Positions 10,441 through 19,945 of a stretch of 64,000 nucleotides of DNA are shown here, piece by piece. The notes beneath the pieces were generated by a model. It saw nothing but the letters and a program-made list of their open reading frames with translations. It was not told the origin of the DNA and ran no database searches. The stretch is from Staphylococcus delphini (GTDB lineage Bacteria > Bacillota > Bacilli > Staphylococcales > Staphylococcaceae), in NCBI RefSeq assembly GCF_900636325.1, contig NZ_LR134263.1:2418001-2482000 (forward strand), in the 5' to 3' direction. A program made the translations under genes and the position numbers. How positions within the stretch are numbered: position 1 is the first letter of the stretch; each line of letters begins with the position of its first letter.

Positions 10441-10777
10441 CATCTTCACCTCCAGTTAAAACATCTATTTCATCTTCTTTCGTCACTTTAAACGTACGAT
10501 AAACTAGCACGAGTAAAAAGGCCGTAATCGCAAAACCAATGACGATTGCTGTTAATACAATCGCTTGTAACAATGGGTCGACAAAATTTTGGTTACTCCC
10601 CACAATTAACGGTTCGGTTTTTTGAGGCGTATACTCTCCCATGCTCATAATGATTAAATTACCTGCATGTGTAAAAATCGCGATACCGATCACGATACGT
10701 ATTAAGTTTTTCGATAACACCATATATGTGCCGATAAAAACTAAAAATCCGATGACGATGAGTAATATGATATTCAT
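10433..10777 (-). CDS. mnhC2: MnhC2, Na+/H+ antiporter subunit C
   Basis: A 114-residue NuoK-like subunit with three helices. The conserved stretch is [20 protein letters not shown]. The acidic C-terminus (TGGEDDE) is encoded over the ribosome-binding site and start of mnhD2. It overlaps mnhB2 by four bases. Confidence 0.93.
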   Translation of the reverse strand: MNIILLIVIGFLVFIGTYMVLSKNLIRIVIGIAIFTHAGNLIIMSMGEYTPQKTEPLIVGSNQNFVDPLLQAIVLTAIVIGFAITAFLLVLVYRTFKVTKEDEIDVLTGGEDDE

Positions 10778-11199
10778 GATTTCCCTCCACTCAACGATAG
10801 AATGGTTGTAACAACGACGCCAACAACACTTAATGTGATGCCCGCTTCAAAAAACATAATGGTAGAAAGATGCACTTCACCAAAATACGGGAATTTGACG
10901 TACCAATCGGCCTGATACAAAATATTTTTGCCGAAAAACACAGGAACAATCGCAGTCGTTAAAGAGACTAACGCACCGATAATCATCAACTTTCTAAAGT
11001 CGATGGGCAGCGCGTCTAACACTTGAGCGACATCAAACGCTAAAAACATTAAGATAAAGGCAGAACTTAAAATTAATCCCGCAATAAAGCCGCCTCCTGG
11101 ATTGTTATGGCCTGCCAAGAAGAGGTAAAAACCGAATGTCAAAATGATGAATATGACAATACGTGTGACTGTTTTAAGGACTAAATCATTCTCTTTCAT
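10774..11199 (-). CDS. mnhB2: MnhB2, Na+/H+ antiporter subunit B
   Basis: A 141-residue subunit with four helices. [20 protein letters not shown] is the MnhB signature. It overlaps the 3' end of mnhA2 by 14 bases and mnhC2 by 4, so the A-B-C part is tightly coupled. Confidence 0.93.
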   Translation of the reverse strand: MKENDLVLKTVTRIVIFIILTFGFYLFLAGHNNPGGGFIAGLILSSAFILMFLAFDVAQVLDALPIDFRKLMIIGALVSLTTAIVPVFFGKNILYQADWYVKFPYFGEVHLSTIMFFEAGITLSVVGVVVTTILSLSGGKS

Positions 11200-13573
11200 C
11201 TTGACCTCTCCTATCTTTAAAGTTGAGTAACGTATAAATACCTAAGCCTGCAATAATCAGTACTAAACCTTCTGCCAACGTATCGAGCGCCCTAAAGTCT
11301 CCCAGAATCGCATTCACAATATTTTTACCACCAGACTTTTCATATGCATCATGGTAAAACACAGAAATCGTTTCTAATGCACTCGCTTGTTGAATCATAA
11401 ATATCAAACCGACGACTGTAATGGCAGTCATCAATGACACCGCGATTTTCACCGCTTCTTTTTTAAAGTTAAACTTGCCACGTGGGACATTCGGCAATCT
11501 TGAAAAGCTCACAATAAACAGTACCGTTGTAATCGTTTCAGTCACTAATTGCGTTAATGCTAAATCCGGTGCGCGCATTAAAATAAAAAACAATGTCACA
11601 ATATAACCAATCCCACCTGTTAAAATGACCATAGTTAAACGTTGGCGAATAAATATAAGCGCAAAACCAATCAACATAATGGTCACGAGTAACAGAATAT
11701 GGAAAATGTGGTAATCCGTCACTTCTATATCATAAAGTTCCGGTACGCCCGCACGTATTAAGCCGTACACGTTAATAATGAAATAAATGAGTAACGTCAC
11801 GATAATGTAGGAATTGAGTCGATTGTTCATTAAATGACGTAACCCATAACCTGACACACGCTCCAGCGACTCGTATGACGTATGGAAAATATTTTCAACC
11901 GATAATGCATTCTCTTGAGCAAATAAAAAGCGCGTGCGTATACGATCGACAGAAAACACCCCTACGATACCGAGCACAATCACGGTCACACTCATCAATA
12001 ATGGCACATTAAAGCCATGCCATTGCGCGAGATGCGGTGCCGTTTGGACGATGGCCTCTGTATGCACGACACCTCTAAATGCTGGTGTAATCACATGTGT
12101 CCCTACCCACTGTGGCACGATAAAGATGAGGGGTAAACATAGTGCCAATACGGTCGCAGGTAAAATCATCAGACGCGGCTCATGCACATGACGTTCTATT
12201 TGGAGCGCTCCGAAAAAGGTCGTTTTAATTAAATATACGGCATAAATGAATGTGAAAATACTTGCCAACCATCCGATCAATGCAATCACAATCATAAGTG
12301 GCACATTAAACGCACTTAAATGATGTGCTTCAATTAAACTTTCGAAAAACATCTCTTTACTAATGAAACCGTTAAATAACGGAACACCTGCCATCGCTAA
12401 TGATGCCACAAACATGACAACCATTGTCACAGGTAAATGACGTCTCAAACCACCGAGCTTTCGTATATCACGTGTCCCGGTTTCGTGGTCGATTAAGCCG
12501 ACACCCATGAATAACGTCCCTTTAAACAATGCATGATTGAACAAATGGAAAATTGCCGCAAACAGCACATATGCGTATATTTCTATCATATGGGTGTCTG
12601 TCGCTTGTGCAATACCACCACCGAGGCCGACCATCGACATAATCATCCCGAGCTGACTTATAGTGGAATAAGCAAGAATCCCTTTCAAATCATATTGTTT
12701 AAGCGCCGTCAACGAACCGAAGATCATCGTCAATAAGCCCACACCTGTCACCAAATAAGTGTACGCATCACTCAATCCGAGCAACATCGTATAGCGAAGT
12801 AACAAGTAGATACCTGCTTTGACCATCGTCGCCGAATGTAAATAAGCACTCACTGGCGTTGGAGCTGCCATCGCTTTCGGTAACCAAAAATGAAACGGCC
12901 ACTGTGCAGATTTTGTAAACGCCCCTAGCAACAGCATCAACATCATTGGGATAAATAATGGATGTGCTGCAATGTCATGACGTTGACTCAGTTGTTCACT
13001 GATCACATTCGTTCCCGTCATGAAATACAACATGATCATTCCAACGAGCATGGCCAAACCACCAAAGACTGTCACCATAAAGGACGTCACTGCCCCTTTT
13101 TGACTTTCTGAAGTATCATACCAATAACTAATTAATAAAAATGATGACACACTCGTCAATTCCCAAAATATATAAAGGATAATGGTATTATCGGAAAGCA
13201 CAATGCCCAACATACTGAACATAAATAAGACAAGATACAAGTAAAAGCGAGGTAAATCATCATGTTGGTGTGATAAATAGCGTGTCGCATAGAAAAATAC
13301 TGCCACACCTATGAGTGAAATCAGTAGCGCAAAAAATAGACCGAGTCCGTCTAAGCGCAAGATGAGGTTAATATCTAGTACAGGGAACCATTGAATTGTT
13401 TCAACGATTTGCTGATGATTTAAAACTTGAGGAGCATAAAAAATAAACACAATTGATGAGATGATAGGTGCAAGCATCGCAATCCAATGCGATAAACGTG
13501 TCGCCTGCCATTGCATCGAGATGACAAGTGCACCCATCATAACAATCAAAATAAGTAACAAACCACTCAGCAT
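11186..13573 (-). CDS. mnhA2: MnhA2, Na+/H+ antiporter subunit A
   Basis: Large subunit of about 795 residues (S. aureus MnhA2 is about 800). The N-terminal two thirds are NuoL-like: [18 protein letters not shown] holds the key Glu and [20 protein letters not shown] the Lys helix. The C-terminal part is the MrpA-specific NuoJ-like domain ([20 protein letters not shown]) that ends [19 protein letters not shown]. Starts at GTG 13579, ATG 13576 and ATG 13573 are possible; AAGGAGG at 7 nt favours 13573. The Mnh2 complex mainly exchanges K+/Na+ for protons. Confidence 0.94.
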   Translation of the reverse strand: MLSGLLLILIVMMGALVISMQWQATRLSHWIAMLAPIISSIVFIFYAPQVLNHQQIVETIQWFPVLDINLILRLDGLGLFFALLISLIGVAVFFYATRYLSHQHDDLPRFYLYLVLFMFSMLGIVLSDNTIILYIFWELTSVSSFLLISYWYDTSESQKGAVTSFMVTVFGGLAMLVGMIMLYFMTGTNVISEQLSQRHDIAAHPLFIPMMLMLLLGAFTKSAQWPFHFWLPKAMAAPTPVSAYLHSATMVKAGIYLLLRYTMLLGLSDAYTYLVTGVGLLTMIFGSLTALKQYDLKGILAYSTISQLGMIMSMVGLGGGIAQATDTHMIEIYAYVLFAAIFHLFNHALFKGTLFMGVGLIDHETGTRDIRKLGGLRRHLPVTMVVMFVASLAMAGVPLFNGFISKEMFFESLIEAHHLSAFNVPLMIVIALIGWLASIFTFIYAVYLIKTTFFGALQIERHVHEPRLMILPATVLALCLPLIFIVPQWVGTHVITPAFRGVVHTEAIVQTAPHLAQWHGFNVPLLMSVTVIVLGIVGVFSVDRIRTRFLFAQENALSVENIFHTSYESLERVSGYGLRHLMNNRLNSYIIVTLLIYFIINVYGLIRAGVPELYDIEVTDYHIFHILLLVTIMLIGFALIFIRQRLTMVILTGGIGYIVTLFFILMRAPDLALTQLVTETITTVLFIVSFSRLPNVPRGKFNFKKEAVKIAVSLMTAITVVGLIFMIQQASALETISVFYHDAYEKSGGKNIVNAILGDFRALDTLAEGLVLIIAGLGIYTLLNFKDRRGQDERE

Positions 13574-13597
13574 CATCACGCCTCCTTTTCTCTATTT

Positions 13598-14149
13598 TTA
13601 TAAGTTTAAAGCGATTGTCGTATCCATTTCTTTTTTAGACACACCGATAAATTTCATCGTTTCATGTGACGTTTGGTGCCCGAGATACTTTTGAATCATT
13701 GAAATAGAAATGCCCGATTGATACGCGTGGTAGGCAAAAGTTTTTCTCAAAGTCGTCAAGCCAATATGTTCGAGGCCTAATTGCTGTGCCGCTGTATTAA
13801 TAATGCGGTAGGCTTGTTGTCGACTCAATCCTTTTTGTGTCCGTTTAGAGCGAAATAATAAGTCCGTCTTAATTAACGCCTCAGCATCGATATACGCCTT
13901 TAACTCTTCCCTTAAACTATCCGGGATACGCACACCTACCTCCTGATTTTGAGACACTTCCCACTTCTCAATGACAGTGCCATCATCATCTATCACTTGT
14001 CCGACCGTTAAATTTAATAATTCTACTAACTTAACACCCGTATGAATTGCAAACTTAAAAAACAAATAATCACGCATCGAATGGGATTGTAAAAAATCAT
14101 ACATCCTATGAATATCTCTCATTTCACGAATTGGATCCACGCAATTCAC
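13598..14149 (-). CDS. Tyrosine recombinase (phage-integrase family), chromosomal
   Basis: A 183-residue catalytic-domain-only tyrosine recombinase. Visible active-site elements are HTGVKLVELL (normally HTGLRxxE, so the first catalytic Arg appears as Lys), TTLRKTFAYH (conserved HxLRHT box, with Thr-Thr and Lys), KYLGHQTSHETMKFIGV (LGH box) and no clear nucleophilic Tyr in the usual YxH setting. The start is a GTG at 14149 with AAGGGAGG 8 nt upstream; the ATG at 14176 lacks a site. It lies 24 bp before mnhA2 on the same strand, so it leads the mnh2 operon. A similar gene sits before mnhA2 in S. aureus. Confidence 0.8.
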   Translation of the reverse strand: MNCVDPIREMRDIHRMYDFLQSHSMRDYLFFKFAIHTGVKLVELLNLTVGQVIDDDGTVIEKWEVSQNQEVGVRIPDSLREELKAYIDAEALIKTDLLFRSKRTQKGLSRQQAYRIINTAAQQLGLEHIGLTTLRKTFAYHAYQSGISISMIQKYLGHQTSHETMKFIGVSKKEMDTTIALNL

Positions 14150-14291
14150 CCGTTTCCCCTCCCTTATGTTTCTCATTTAATTATAAACTATATTTGAGTA
14201 ACATTAAACAACTTTCACAAAATTTTTTCGCATCAAGGGTGTGATTTTTTGCGTTGGATTTCGATATATAAAGTGAAAGGAGGTCAGAAAC

Positions 14292-14495
14292 ATGAACATC
14301 AATCACTTAACACTTATTCTGACGCAAACAACAACATCACCAGAGGGAAAACCTAAGAAAGCATCACGTCGCTTTACACAGTTAAAAACGGACGCTTCAC
14401 GCGAGGACTTAAAAGCTTTCAGTCAAATGATTGAAAAGTTGACTGGCGAGCAGTATGACACTATCGAATTAACGACATCAGAAAATATTCAATAA
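14292..14495 (+). CDS. DUF1659-type small protein
   Basis: A 67-residue soluble protein (NHLTLILTQTTTSPEGKPKK...) of the DUF1659 pattern, with strong AAGGAGG spacing to its ATG. It is paired with the DUF2922-type gene 15 bp downstream, an arrangement common in Firmicutes. The function is unknown. Confidence 0.75.
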   Translation: MNINHLTLILTQTTTSPEGKPKKASRRFTQLKTDASREDLKAFSQMIEKLTGEQYDTIELTTSENIQ

Positions 14496-14510
14496 AAAGG
14501 AGCAAGTACG

Positions 14511-14726
14511 ATGAACGTAAAAACTTTAGAAATCACATTTTTAGACGCATTGCAAAAAACTTTCAAATTAAGTTTACCTAATATTAAAGGGACCATCACA
14601 AAAGAAGTCGTACAAGAGGAAGCAGAGAAGTTAGTGGCATTAAATATATTGAAGACGGTACATGGCCCTGTCGTTAAAGTGGCAGGCGCTCAAGTCATTG
14701 ATAAATCTGTCATTGTGTTGTTTTAA
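14511..14726 (+). CDS. DUF2922-type small protein
   Basis: A 71-residue protein beginning KTLEITFLDALQKTFKLSLP, with a VVQEEAEKLVALNIL helix and a C-terminal strand region. This matches the DUF2922 pattern. It is the second gene of a two-gene unit with the DUF1659-type gene, preceded by AAAAGGAG. A terminator follows about 105 bp later. The function is unknown. Confidence 0.75.
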   Translation: MNVKTLEITFLDALQKTFKLSLPNIKGTITKEVVQEEAEKLVALNILKTVHGPVVKVAGAQVIDKSVIVLF

Positions 14727-14744
14727 TCTGTCGCATGAGAGAAG

Positions 14745-14800
14745 TGGCAATCAAAAACCAATAGCATCAATTTTGGTATTCAATTCACTCTCATTTTCCA
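14745..14800. repeat. Partial copy of dispersed intergenic repeat (family B)
   Basis: It contains AATAGCATCAATTTTGGTAT and CACTCTCATTTTCCAA, which match blocks in the longer copies at 28008-28144 and 58006-58132. No gene is present. Confidence 0.55.
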
Positions 14801-14831
14801 ATTAATGAATTACCGATCCATAAGTAGATAG

Positions 14832-14862
14832 AGGCTAGGAAATTAATATCCTGGCCTTTTTT
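14832..14862 (+). terminator. Terminator after the DUF1659/DUF2922 pair
   Basis: AGGCTAGGA pairs with TCCTGGCCT (one G-T wobble) around a short loop and is followed by TTTTTT. Confidence 0.75.
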
Positions 14863-15054
14863 ACGTTTATTATGAATCTATCGGTATCTCCTTAATCTCA
14901 AAGCTGTATGCAAAAAAGACTGAGAGCGCATCCCAGCCTTTGTATATTCAAATTCATATGAGATAGCTTCGGATGAATGGACACCACAATTCAAAATGCC
15001 TATCATCTCGGCTATCAAAAATTTGATACCTCGCCACTTTCGCAACTTCTATAT

Positions 15055-15324
15055 TCACACATTAGGTTGATAGTTCGGACGAATTCTCACTTCATCACCA
15101 TAAAAAATCTTATACTTCCCAAGCTTTTGACAAATCGCATATTTTTCGTATACTTCATCAATACGTGCTAACGTTTTATAAGATTTAAAAGGATTAAGCA
15201 CTTCAACATACTGCCCCTCTTCAAGCTTTGATGACGCATTAACATTAATAAAAAAGAGATGCTCATCAATCACACGTACGATTTCATGTTCCTTCAAAAT
15301 ATCACAACTTTCCTTTAACTTCAT
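15055..15324 (-). CDS. Conserved-looking small protein of unknown function
   Basis: An 89-residue soluble protein, not recognised. It is predicted mainly beta-strand (VRVIDEHLFFINV, EGQYVEVLNPF, YKIFYGDEVRIRP). The ATG at 15324 has no good ribosome site. An AAAGGAAAG inside the frame could instead serve a TTG at about 15297, which would give an 80-residue protein. It converges with the DUF2922 unit and diverges from the DMT transporter gene. Confidence 0.55.
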   Translation of the reverse strand: MKLKESCDILKEHEIVRVIDEHLFFINVNASSKLEEGQYVEVLNPFKSYKTLARIDEVYEKYAICQKLGKYKIFYGDEVRIRPNYQPNV

Positions 15325-15496
15325 TCTTAGTCATGGTGCGGTTACCAATGGTGATTATACATTTTTACATGCAAGATTTACTACATTTTATTATTGCCTT
15401 ATAATAATCAATAAGTTGCAAACGACATCGTTCACCCTGTATGTCTTCCTATTGAAATTATTCGTATTCAAATATAGCATTATCCCATAGACATTT

Positions 15497-15505
15497 TGCT
15501 ATAAT
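15497..15505 (+). promoter_or_regulatory. Extended -10 promoter of the DMT transporter gene
   Basis: TGCTATAAT at 15497-15505 is an extended -10 element, 33 bp before the ATG at 15538. No good -35 is visible, as expected for this promoter class. Confidence 0.6.
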
Positions 15506-15537
15506 CATAGCACACCTAAACAAAAGGATGGTTAATT

Positions 15538-16467
15538 ATGCTTTCACTCTTATTGATTTTAGGGTTAGTGGCGGGGTCTGTCATTCCTGTACAGACTTCC
15601 ATCAATTCTAGGTTAAGCCGGTACACGCAATCCTCTTTATATGCTTCTGCCATTTCATTTACGGTCGGAACATTATTACTGGTGATACTCAATTTTATAC
15701 TCAATCCACACCTACTGACTGCCAAAGCTTTCGGACATTACCATTTTGATTATTACTGGTATGTGGGTGGGTTGATGGGCGTGATTTATTTAACGGGTAA
15801 TATGATTTTGTTACCACGTATTGGCGCATCGTTAACCGTCGTAACAACGATTACTGGTCAAATTTTAATGAGTATGTTGATTGATACGTTCGGTTGGTTC
15901 AATGTAGATGTTCAAACGCTACATGTGATGAAAGTGCTCGGGATTGTGTTATTGCTCATCGGTATTATTTTAATGAATCTGCAAAAGAACGCTAAGCAAT
16001 TGGCACAAACGGGTCATAATGGGCCATGGATGCTTGTCGGTATGATCATTGGTTTTACGCCGCCCATTCAAACAGCAATCAATAGTCATTTAGGCCAAAC
16101 GCTCCACTCCCCCTTCTTTGCGTCATTAGTTTCATTTACAGTCGGGGCTTCAGCGCTCATTATCTTGACGTTGATACTACACAGACATGTTAAAATTCAT
16201 GCAACGTCTGAGCAATACGGTCCATTGAAATGGTGGCATTTTGTTGGCGGGACATTAGGTGTCATTTTCGTCACAACGAATATTATTTTAACGCCTGTCA
16301 TTGGGGTTACTTTCACACTTATTACTGTGATGGTTGGCCAAATTATTATGGGCTTACTCATCGATCATTTCGGACTATTCGGTGTACCACATCGTCATAT
16401 TACGAAACAGCGCTTATTAGGTTTTGTGCTCATTATTATTGCGATTATGATCATTCAGTTCAACTAA
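15538..16467 (+). CDS. DMT-type transporter with duplicated DUF606 (YdcZ) domain
   Basis: A 309-residue membrane protein of ten helices made of two repeats. IPVQTSINSRLSRYTQSSLY near residue 17 and TPPIQTAINSHLGQTLHSPF near 175 begin each half. SASISFTVGTLL-like and VSFTVGASAL segments also recur, as do GQILMSMLIDTFGWF and GQIIMGLLIDHFGLF. This is the fused form of the YdcZ/DUF606 family in the drug/metabolite transporter superfamily. The substrate is unknown. It stands alone with its own promoter and terminator, upstream of sarA as in S. aureus. Confidence 0.85.
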   Translation: MLSLLLILGLVAGSVIPVQTSINSRLSRYTQSSLYASAISFTVGTLLLVILNFILNPHLLTAKAFGHYHFDYYWYVGGLMGVIYLTGNMILLPRIGASLTVVTTITGQILMSMLIDTFGWFNVDVQTLHVMKVLGIVLLLIGIILMNLQKNAKQLAQTGHNGPWMLVGMIIGFTPPIQTAINSHLGQTLHSPFFASLVSFTVGASALIILTLILHRHVKIHATSEQYGPLKWWHFVGGTLGVIFVTTNIILTPVIGVTFTLITVMVGQIIMGLLIDHFGLFGVPHRHITKQRLLGFVLIIIAIMIIQFN

Positions 16468-16487
16468 GCACACACTATTTTATCCAT

Positions 16488-16536
16488 CGTCTTCTCTAAA
16501 GTGTATGAATCATGCATTTTTTTGAAGACGTTTTTT
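16488..16536 (+). terminator. Terminator of the DMT transporter gene
   Basis: CGTCTTC (16488-16494) pairs with GAAGACG (16524-16530), followed by TTTTTT. Confidence 0.75.
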
Positions 16537-17862
16537 GTTTTTACATACATTTATGTCCTTTTATTATCTCAATTCACTACAAATCACAATAAATGTAGCT
16601 CATAATTATTTAGTACCACAATAAAATGTACGTTAATACAAAAAGGACATATATAATGCTGTGATTTTTAATTAAATATGTTAAATTTTGATGCAACTTT
16701 AAAAAGAATCGTATATATAAGAAATACGCTAAAGCATTGAGTCATCATCCTGTCAATAAATATTTAAATTTTTTATTTCGCATTATTTTTACACATCTTT
16801 TTATTTATACTATATACTTATTTGTACAATTTCAAAAAATAATCATCATTCGAAAGCCGCTGTAAAGCCGACAAAGTAGTCGCATAGAATAGGCTGTACC
16901 ACTGTGTTTACAAAGCATTGGCATTTTTAGCAGCGGTATCATTGCTTCATTTGTACAGGTGACACTTGCCTATTTTTTTATGATTATCCTCAAATCGTAT
17001 ACGAGATAGCTTTAGCCAATTATCTACAACAAAATTTAACATCATTTACACTCACTTTACTGAAAATGCGTTGAATCAGCATACCACTAAGACTCCAATG
17101 ATCAGTACCGTCTTCGTTATTGTGCAAATGCATAAAATTTTAACTAGTACCAATTTGCTCGTTTGCTCAAAATTTTATTCAAACCCACAATAAATTACCT
17201 TTTAGATTTAAGATATTTTTTACTATCCTCTCAACGAAACACAAACCATTACACTCGGATTTCCTCATCTATACAATCTTTCTAAACCCTTTAGTTATCT
17301 ATATTTTAAACCTATCTTGCTATTCAAAGAAAGTCCCCTTACACATATCTAAATATTTTTTCATCTGCTAAGTCGTTACCAATTTGAATTCATTTTAACC
17401 TCAAAATTGAACTTCCCTTTATCATATGACCAGCTTAAATATTATTGAATCAGCCATTTCTAGTTATATGTAAAAACTGTAAATTCATCAAATGCATAAT
17501 AAATTATGATAAAATAAATAAGCAACTTTTAATTAATAAAGGTGTTTTTATTGGTGGAAAAGTTGTTAGGAATCCCAATGCAAATATTTTAGAACCAAGT
17601 TAAACACAACATTAAATTCTTTTTTGCTTTTTTTGCGTTATTCTAGTTATTTAATTGCAAATTACGGATCAATGACCATATATGACACCTTATCGTGCTC
17701 ACTTCGAATATTGATTATGATCATTATAATGTTGTAAAACGTTGAAGTGTCTTATTTTACAAATGCAGGCCCATTAGATATAATATATTAAATAATTCCG
17801 TTCGAATTAAATATATTAAGATTTATACTAGTGCATTTTAGTGGTGTTGTATACACTTCATT
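16537..17862. other. Long AT-rich region upstream of sarA, no intact gene
   Basis: About 1.3 kb with no open frame above 60 codons on either strand. It probably holds distal sarA promoters; S. aureus sarA has three promoters over about 0.8 kb. At 16930-17005 one frame reads SSGIIASFVQVTLAYFFMII before a stop, like one membrane helix pair of a decayed transporter. A TTGTAAAA / TTTTACAA inverted repeat lies near 17733-17759. Confidence 0.5.
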
Positions 17863-17871
17863 TGCTATAAT
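17863..17871 (+). promoter_or_regulatory. Proximal sarA promoter (extended -10)
   Basis: TGCTATAAT is an extended -10 element about 94 bp before the sarA ATG. The -35 region is poor. It is in the place where the proximal P1 promoter of S. aureus sarA would be. Confidence 0.6.
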
Positions 17872-17964
17872 ATAAGGTGTTAACGGGATTTTATTGAGAT
17901 GTAATATATCAAGTATTATATTTCAAAACACGTTTAAGGGTAATATATATGGGAGGTTATGAGT

Positions 17965-18336
17965 ATGGCTGTTACAAGAGTCAAAGATTGTTTTGAGTTA
18001 TTATCTATGGTGACATACGCTGATAGATTAAAAAGTGTGATTAAAAAGGAATTTAAAATTAGTTTTGAAGAGTTCGCAGTTTTAACACACTTAAGCTATA
18101 GAATTGAAGAGGAATATTATTTAAAAGATATTATTAACAACTTAAACTATAAGCAACCACAAGTTGTGAAAGCTGTTAAAAACTTATCTCAAGAAGGATA
18201 TTTCGATAAACGCCGTAATGAAAACGATGAACGTACGGTACTGATTTTAATTAACGATCAGCAACGTGAAAAAATCAACGCTTTATTAGACCGCGTTAAT
18301 GAAACAATCAAATCTACAGATATTCGACCACAGTAA
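17965..18336 (+). CDS. sarA: SarA, global regulator (winged-helix MarR/SarA family)
   Basis: A 123-residue DNA-binding dimer, the staphylococcal accessory regulator that controls agr and many virulence genes. [17 protein letters not shown] at the N-terminus, EFAVLTHLS in the middle, [20 protein letters not shown] (recognition helix) and [15 protein letters not shown] (wing) are close to S. aureus SarA. GGGAGGT at 17951-17957 is only 2 nt from an ATG at 17959 but 8 nt from the ATG at 17965, so I chose the latter. It is monocistronic with a strong hairpin behind it and a long upstream region. Confidence 0.96.
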   Translation: MAVTRVKDCFELLSMVTYADRLKSVIKKEFKISFEEFAVLTHLSYRIEEEYYLKDIINNLNYKQPQVVKAVKNLSQEGYFDKRRNENDERTVLILINDQQREKINALLDRVNETIKSTDIRPQ

Positions 18337-18396
18337 TTTTGGGACAAAGCATGAATCATGAAGCGTATGGGGCTTATTGAGCATACGTGCAAGTGT

Positions 18397-18449
18397 AAAG
18401 TAAAACCACTCGTTGTTTTTTGTACGACTACAACGAGTGGTTTTACTTT
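18397..18449 (+). terminator. sarA terminator hairpin
   Basis: A 19-bp perfect stem, with arms beginning AAAGTAAAACCACTCGTTG and ending in its complement, lies 60 bp after the sarA stop. The T-tract after it is short, but the stem is very stable. Confidence 0.8.
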
Positions 18450-18471
18450 CTTATTCTGTTTAATCCATACT

Positions 18472-18527
18472 AAAATCCCCTTTCCAAGTGACATTTCTTA
18501 ATGAAACACGCTTCGAAAGGGGATTTT
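18472..18527. terminator. Second hairpin, terminator for the minus-strand membrane protein gene
   Basis: AAAATCCCCTTTC pairs with GAAAGGGGATTTT. T-rich tails occur on both sides. It lies 18 bp past the stop of the minus-strand gene at 18546. Confidence 0.75.
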
Positions 18528-18545
18528 ATATTGCTTGGATGCTAT

Positions 18546-19262
18546 TTATGTCCGTTTACTCGCTGACAATTCAATTGTGTAGAAAATAATCAACACTAAA
18601 ATCATCACCCAAATCGCAATGGAAATGAGCTGAGCCGCCTGATCATCAGCAATAATCACATCAATGGTCTTTTGGAGTAATAATAAGCCAATTCCCGTGT
18701 ATTCTAAATACTTTTTATACAATCCAAAGCTCGTTACAATCACGCCAATCACTGCCATCGCAATATGTGCATAATGCGTCACAACATGAATACCTAAGTT
18801 CAAATCAAACGCATTCATTAAAATGAGGATGAGGGCGAAAACGGCTAAAGCCCCGCCTGCATAACTCTCTATTTTATTGCGATACAGATAATTTTTGTGC
18901 ATGATTCGCGTATATATCATGATCGATATCGGCAACATGACAAGCATATATATGAGAGATAAACCTGTCGCAGCACCGAATGGCACCAGTTGCTTGTCAT
19001 AGAGCGATGAAATTAAGATAAAGTTGATGATAAAAAATACGACTGGATTGAACTGTAATATAAATAAGTTTTTTTGTATCGTTAATATAATTTCAGCCGG
19101 AGATTTTTGACGATATTCGATATAGTCTTTATCTTCCGCTTCTGATTTTTGAATATCTTTTCTCAAATTTTCTTTAACGTCGTCGATTAAACTTGGAGAT
19201 ACACCTTTGTGCGTAAAGTAATCTTCTACATTCTCCAGTAAAGTCCGATCATTAGGTCTCAT
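18546..19262 (-). CDS. Membrane protein with HAAS/DUF1129-like N-terminus, function unknown
   Basis: A 238-residue protein. Residues 1-65 are soluble and charged (LLENVEDYFTHKGVSPSLID..., SPAEIILTIQKN), like HAAS or DUF1129-type cytoplasmic helical bundles. Six or seven hydrophobic segments follow. The start is the ATG at 19262, just after GGAGGA; the ATG at 19292 has no site. It sits between sarA and a secreted-protein gene on the opposite strand to sarA. I do not recognise a specific family. Confidence 0.75.
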   Translation of the reverse strand: MRPNDRTLLENVEDYFTHKGVSPSLIDDVKENLRKDIQKSEAEDKDYIEYRQKSPAEIILTIQKNLFILQFNPVVFFIINFILISSLYDKQLVPFGAATGLSLIYMLVMLPISIMIYTRIMHKNYLYRNKIESYAGGALAVFALILILMNAFDLNLGIHVVTHYAHIAMAVIGVIVTSFGLYKKYLEYTGIGLLLLQKTIDVIIADDQAAQLISIAIWVMILVLIIFYTIELSASKRT

Positions 19263-19350
19263 AAAATCCTCCGTCTCATTTGATAGCACCATTATATCAG
19301 AAGTGAGACGTGGCGTGTAGACGCTTCCGTTTGTTCAGTCGCGTCGCACA

Positions 19351-19854
19351 TTACTCAACATCAATGCGATAAAGCTTCAATGTTTGATCTTTTGGTGTAG
19401 AAGTCGCAAATTGGTATGCCACTTCGCCATCTGAAATATAACCGCTACCACCTGTGACATGGTTATGATGTTCACGTTTAGTCGCACGTGCACTCACTTG
19501 ATCCTTCACCTCTTGATACTTCGGACCGTTCAGTTTATTGTAAATCATACTCACACGTGTTACCTTCGCATGACGACCCGCGCCACTCGCAGTCACAATC
19601 ATTACACCGTCTTTTGTATGAAATTCATAATAATGGTGATGACCATATGCTTCTTTCGTATGAATCCCATGGCCTTTGTCTCGGAACACGTCACTCATCC
19701 GTTCACCAATTGTCACACCTTCTACTGTGCGATCGCCGTGTTGTAATGATTTCACTGATTCTAATGTATTCCCTGACATCGCATCTGCTGTACCTGCATA
19801 AATACCCGAAAATGTAAGTCCTGTTATTAACATTGCACTGACTAGCTTTTTCAT
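19351..19854 (-). CDS. Secreted His-rich protein of unknown function
   Basis: A 167-residue exported protein. The signal peptide is MKKLVSAML...IYAGTADA with an Ala-x-Ala site near residue 23. The mature part contains GVTIGERMSDVFRDKGHGIH, GHHHYYEFH, GRHAKVTRVSMIYN and REHHNHVTGGSGYISDG, giving clusters of His that could bind metal. The ATG at 19854 is preferred to the GTG at 19863, which is too close to the GAGGAG. No enzyme motif is recognised. Confidence 0.75.
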   Translation of the reverse strand: MKKLVSAMLITGLTFSGIYAGTADAMSGNTLESVKSLQHGDRTVEGVTIGERMSDVFRDKGHGIHTKEAYGHHHYYEFHTKDGVMIVTASGAGRHAKVTRVSMIYNKLNGPKYQEVKDQVSARATKREHHNHVTGGSGYISDGEVAYQFATSTPKDQTLKLYRIDVE

Positions 19855-19945
19855 AGGGCACACGCTCCTCTTTTGTCTCTCTTTTTTGTGCTCATTATCA
19901 TCATACCCTAAATCGCAATAAAATAACAGTTATATTACAAAACGG

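Noticed and set aside
11934..12191. Plus-strand Cys-rich frame inside mnhA2
   Set aside because: Its Cys codons come from antisense of mnhA2 Ala/Thr codons; no start site or conservation evidence.
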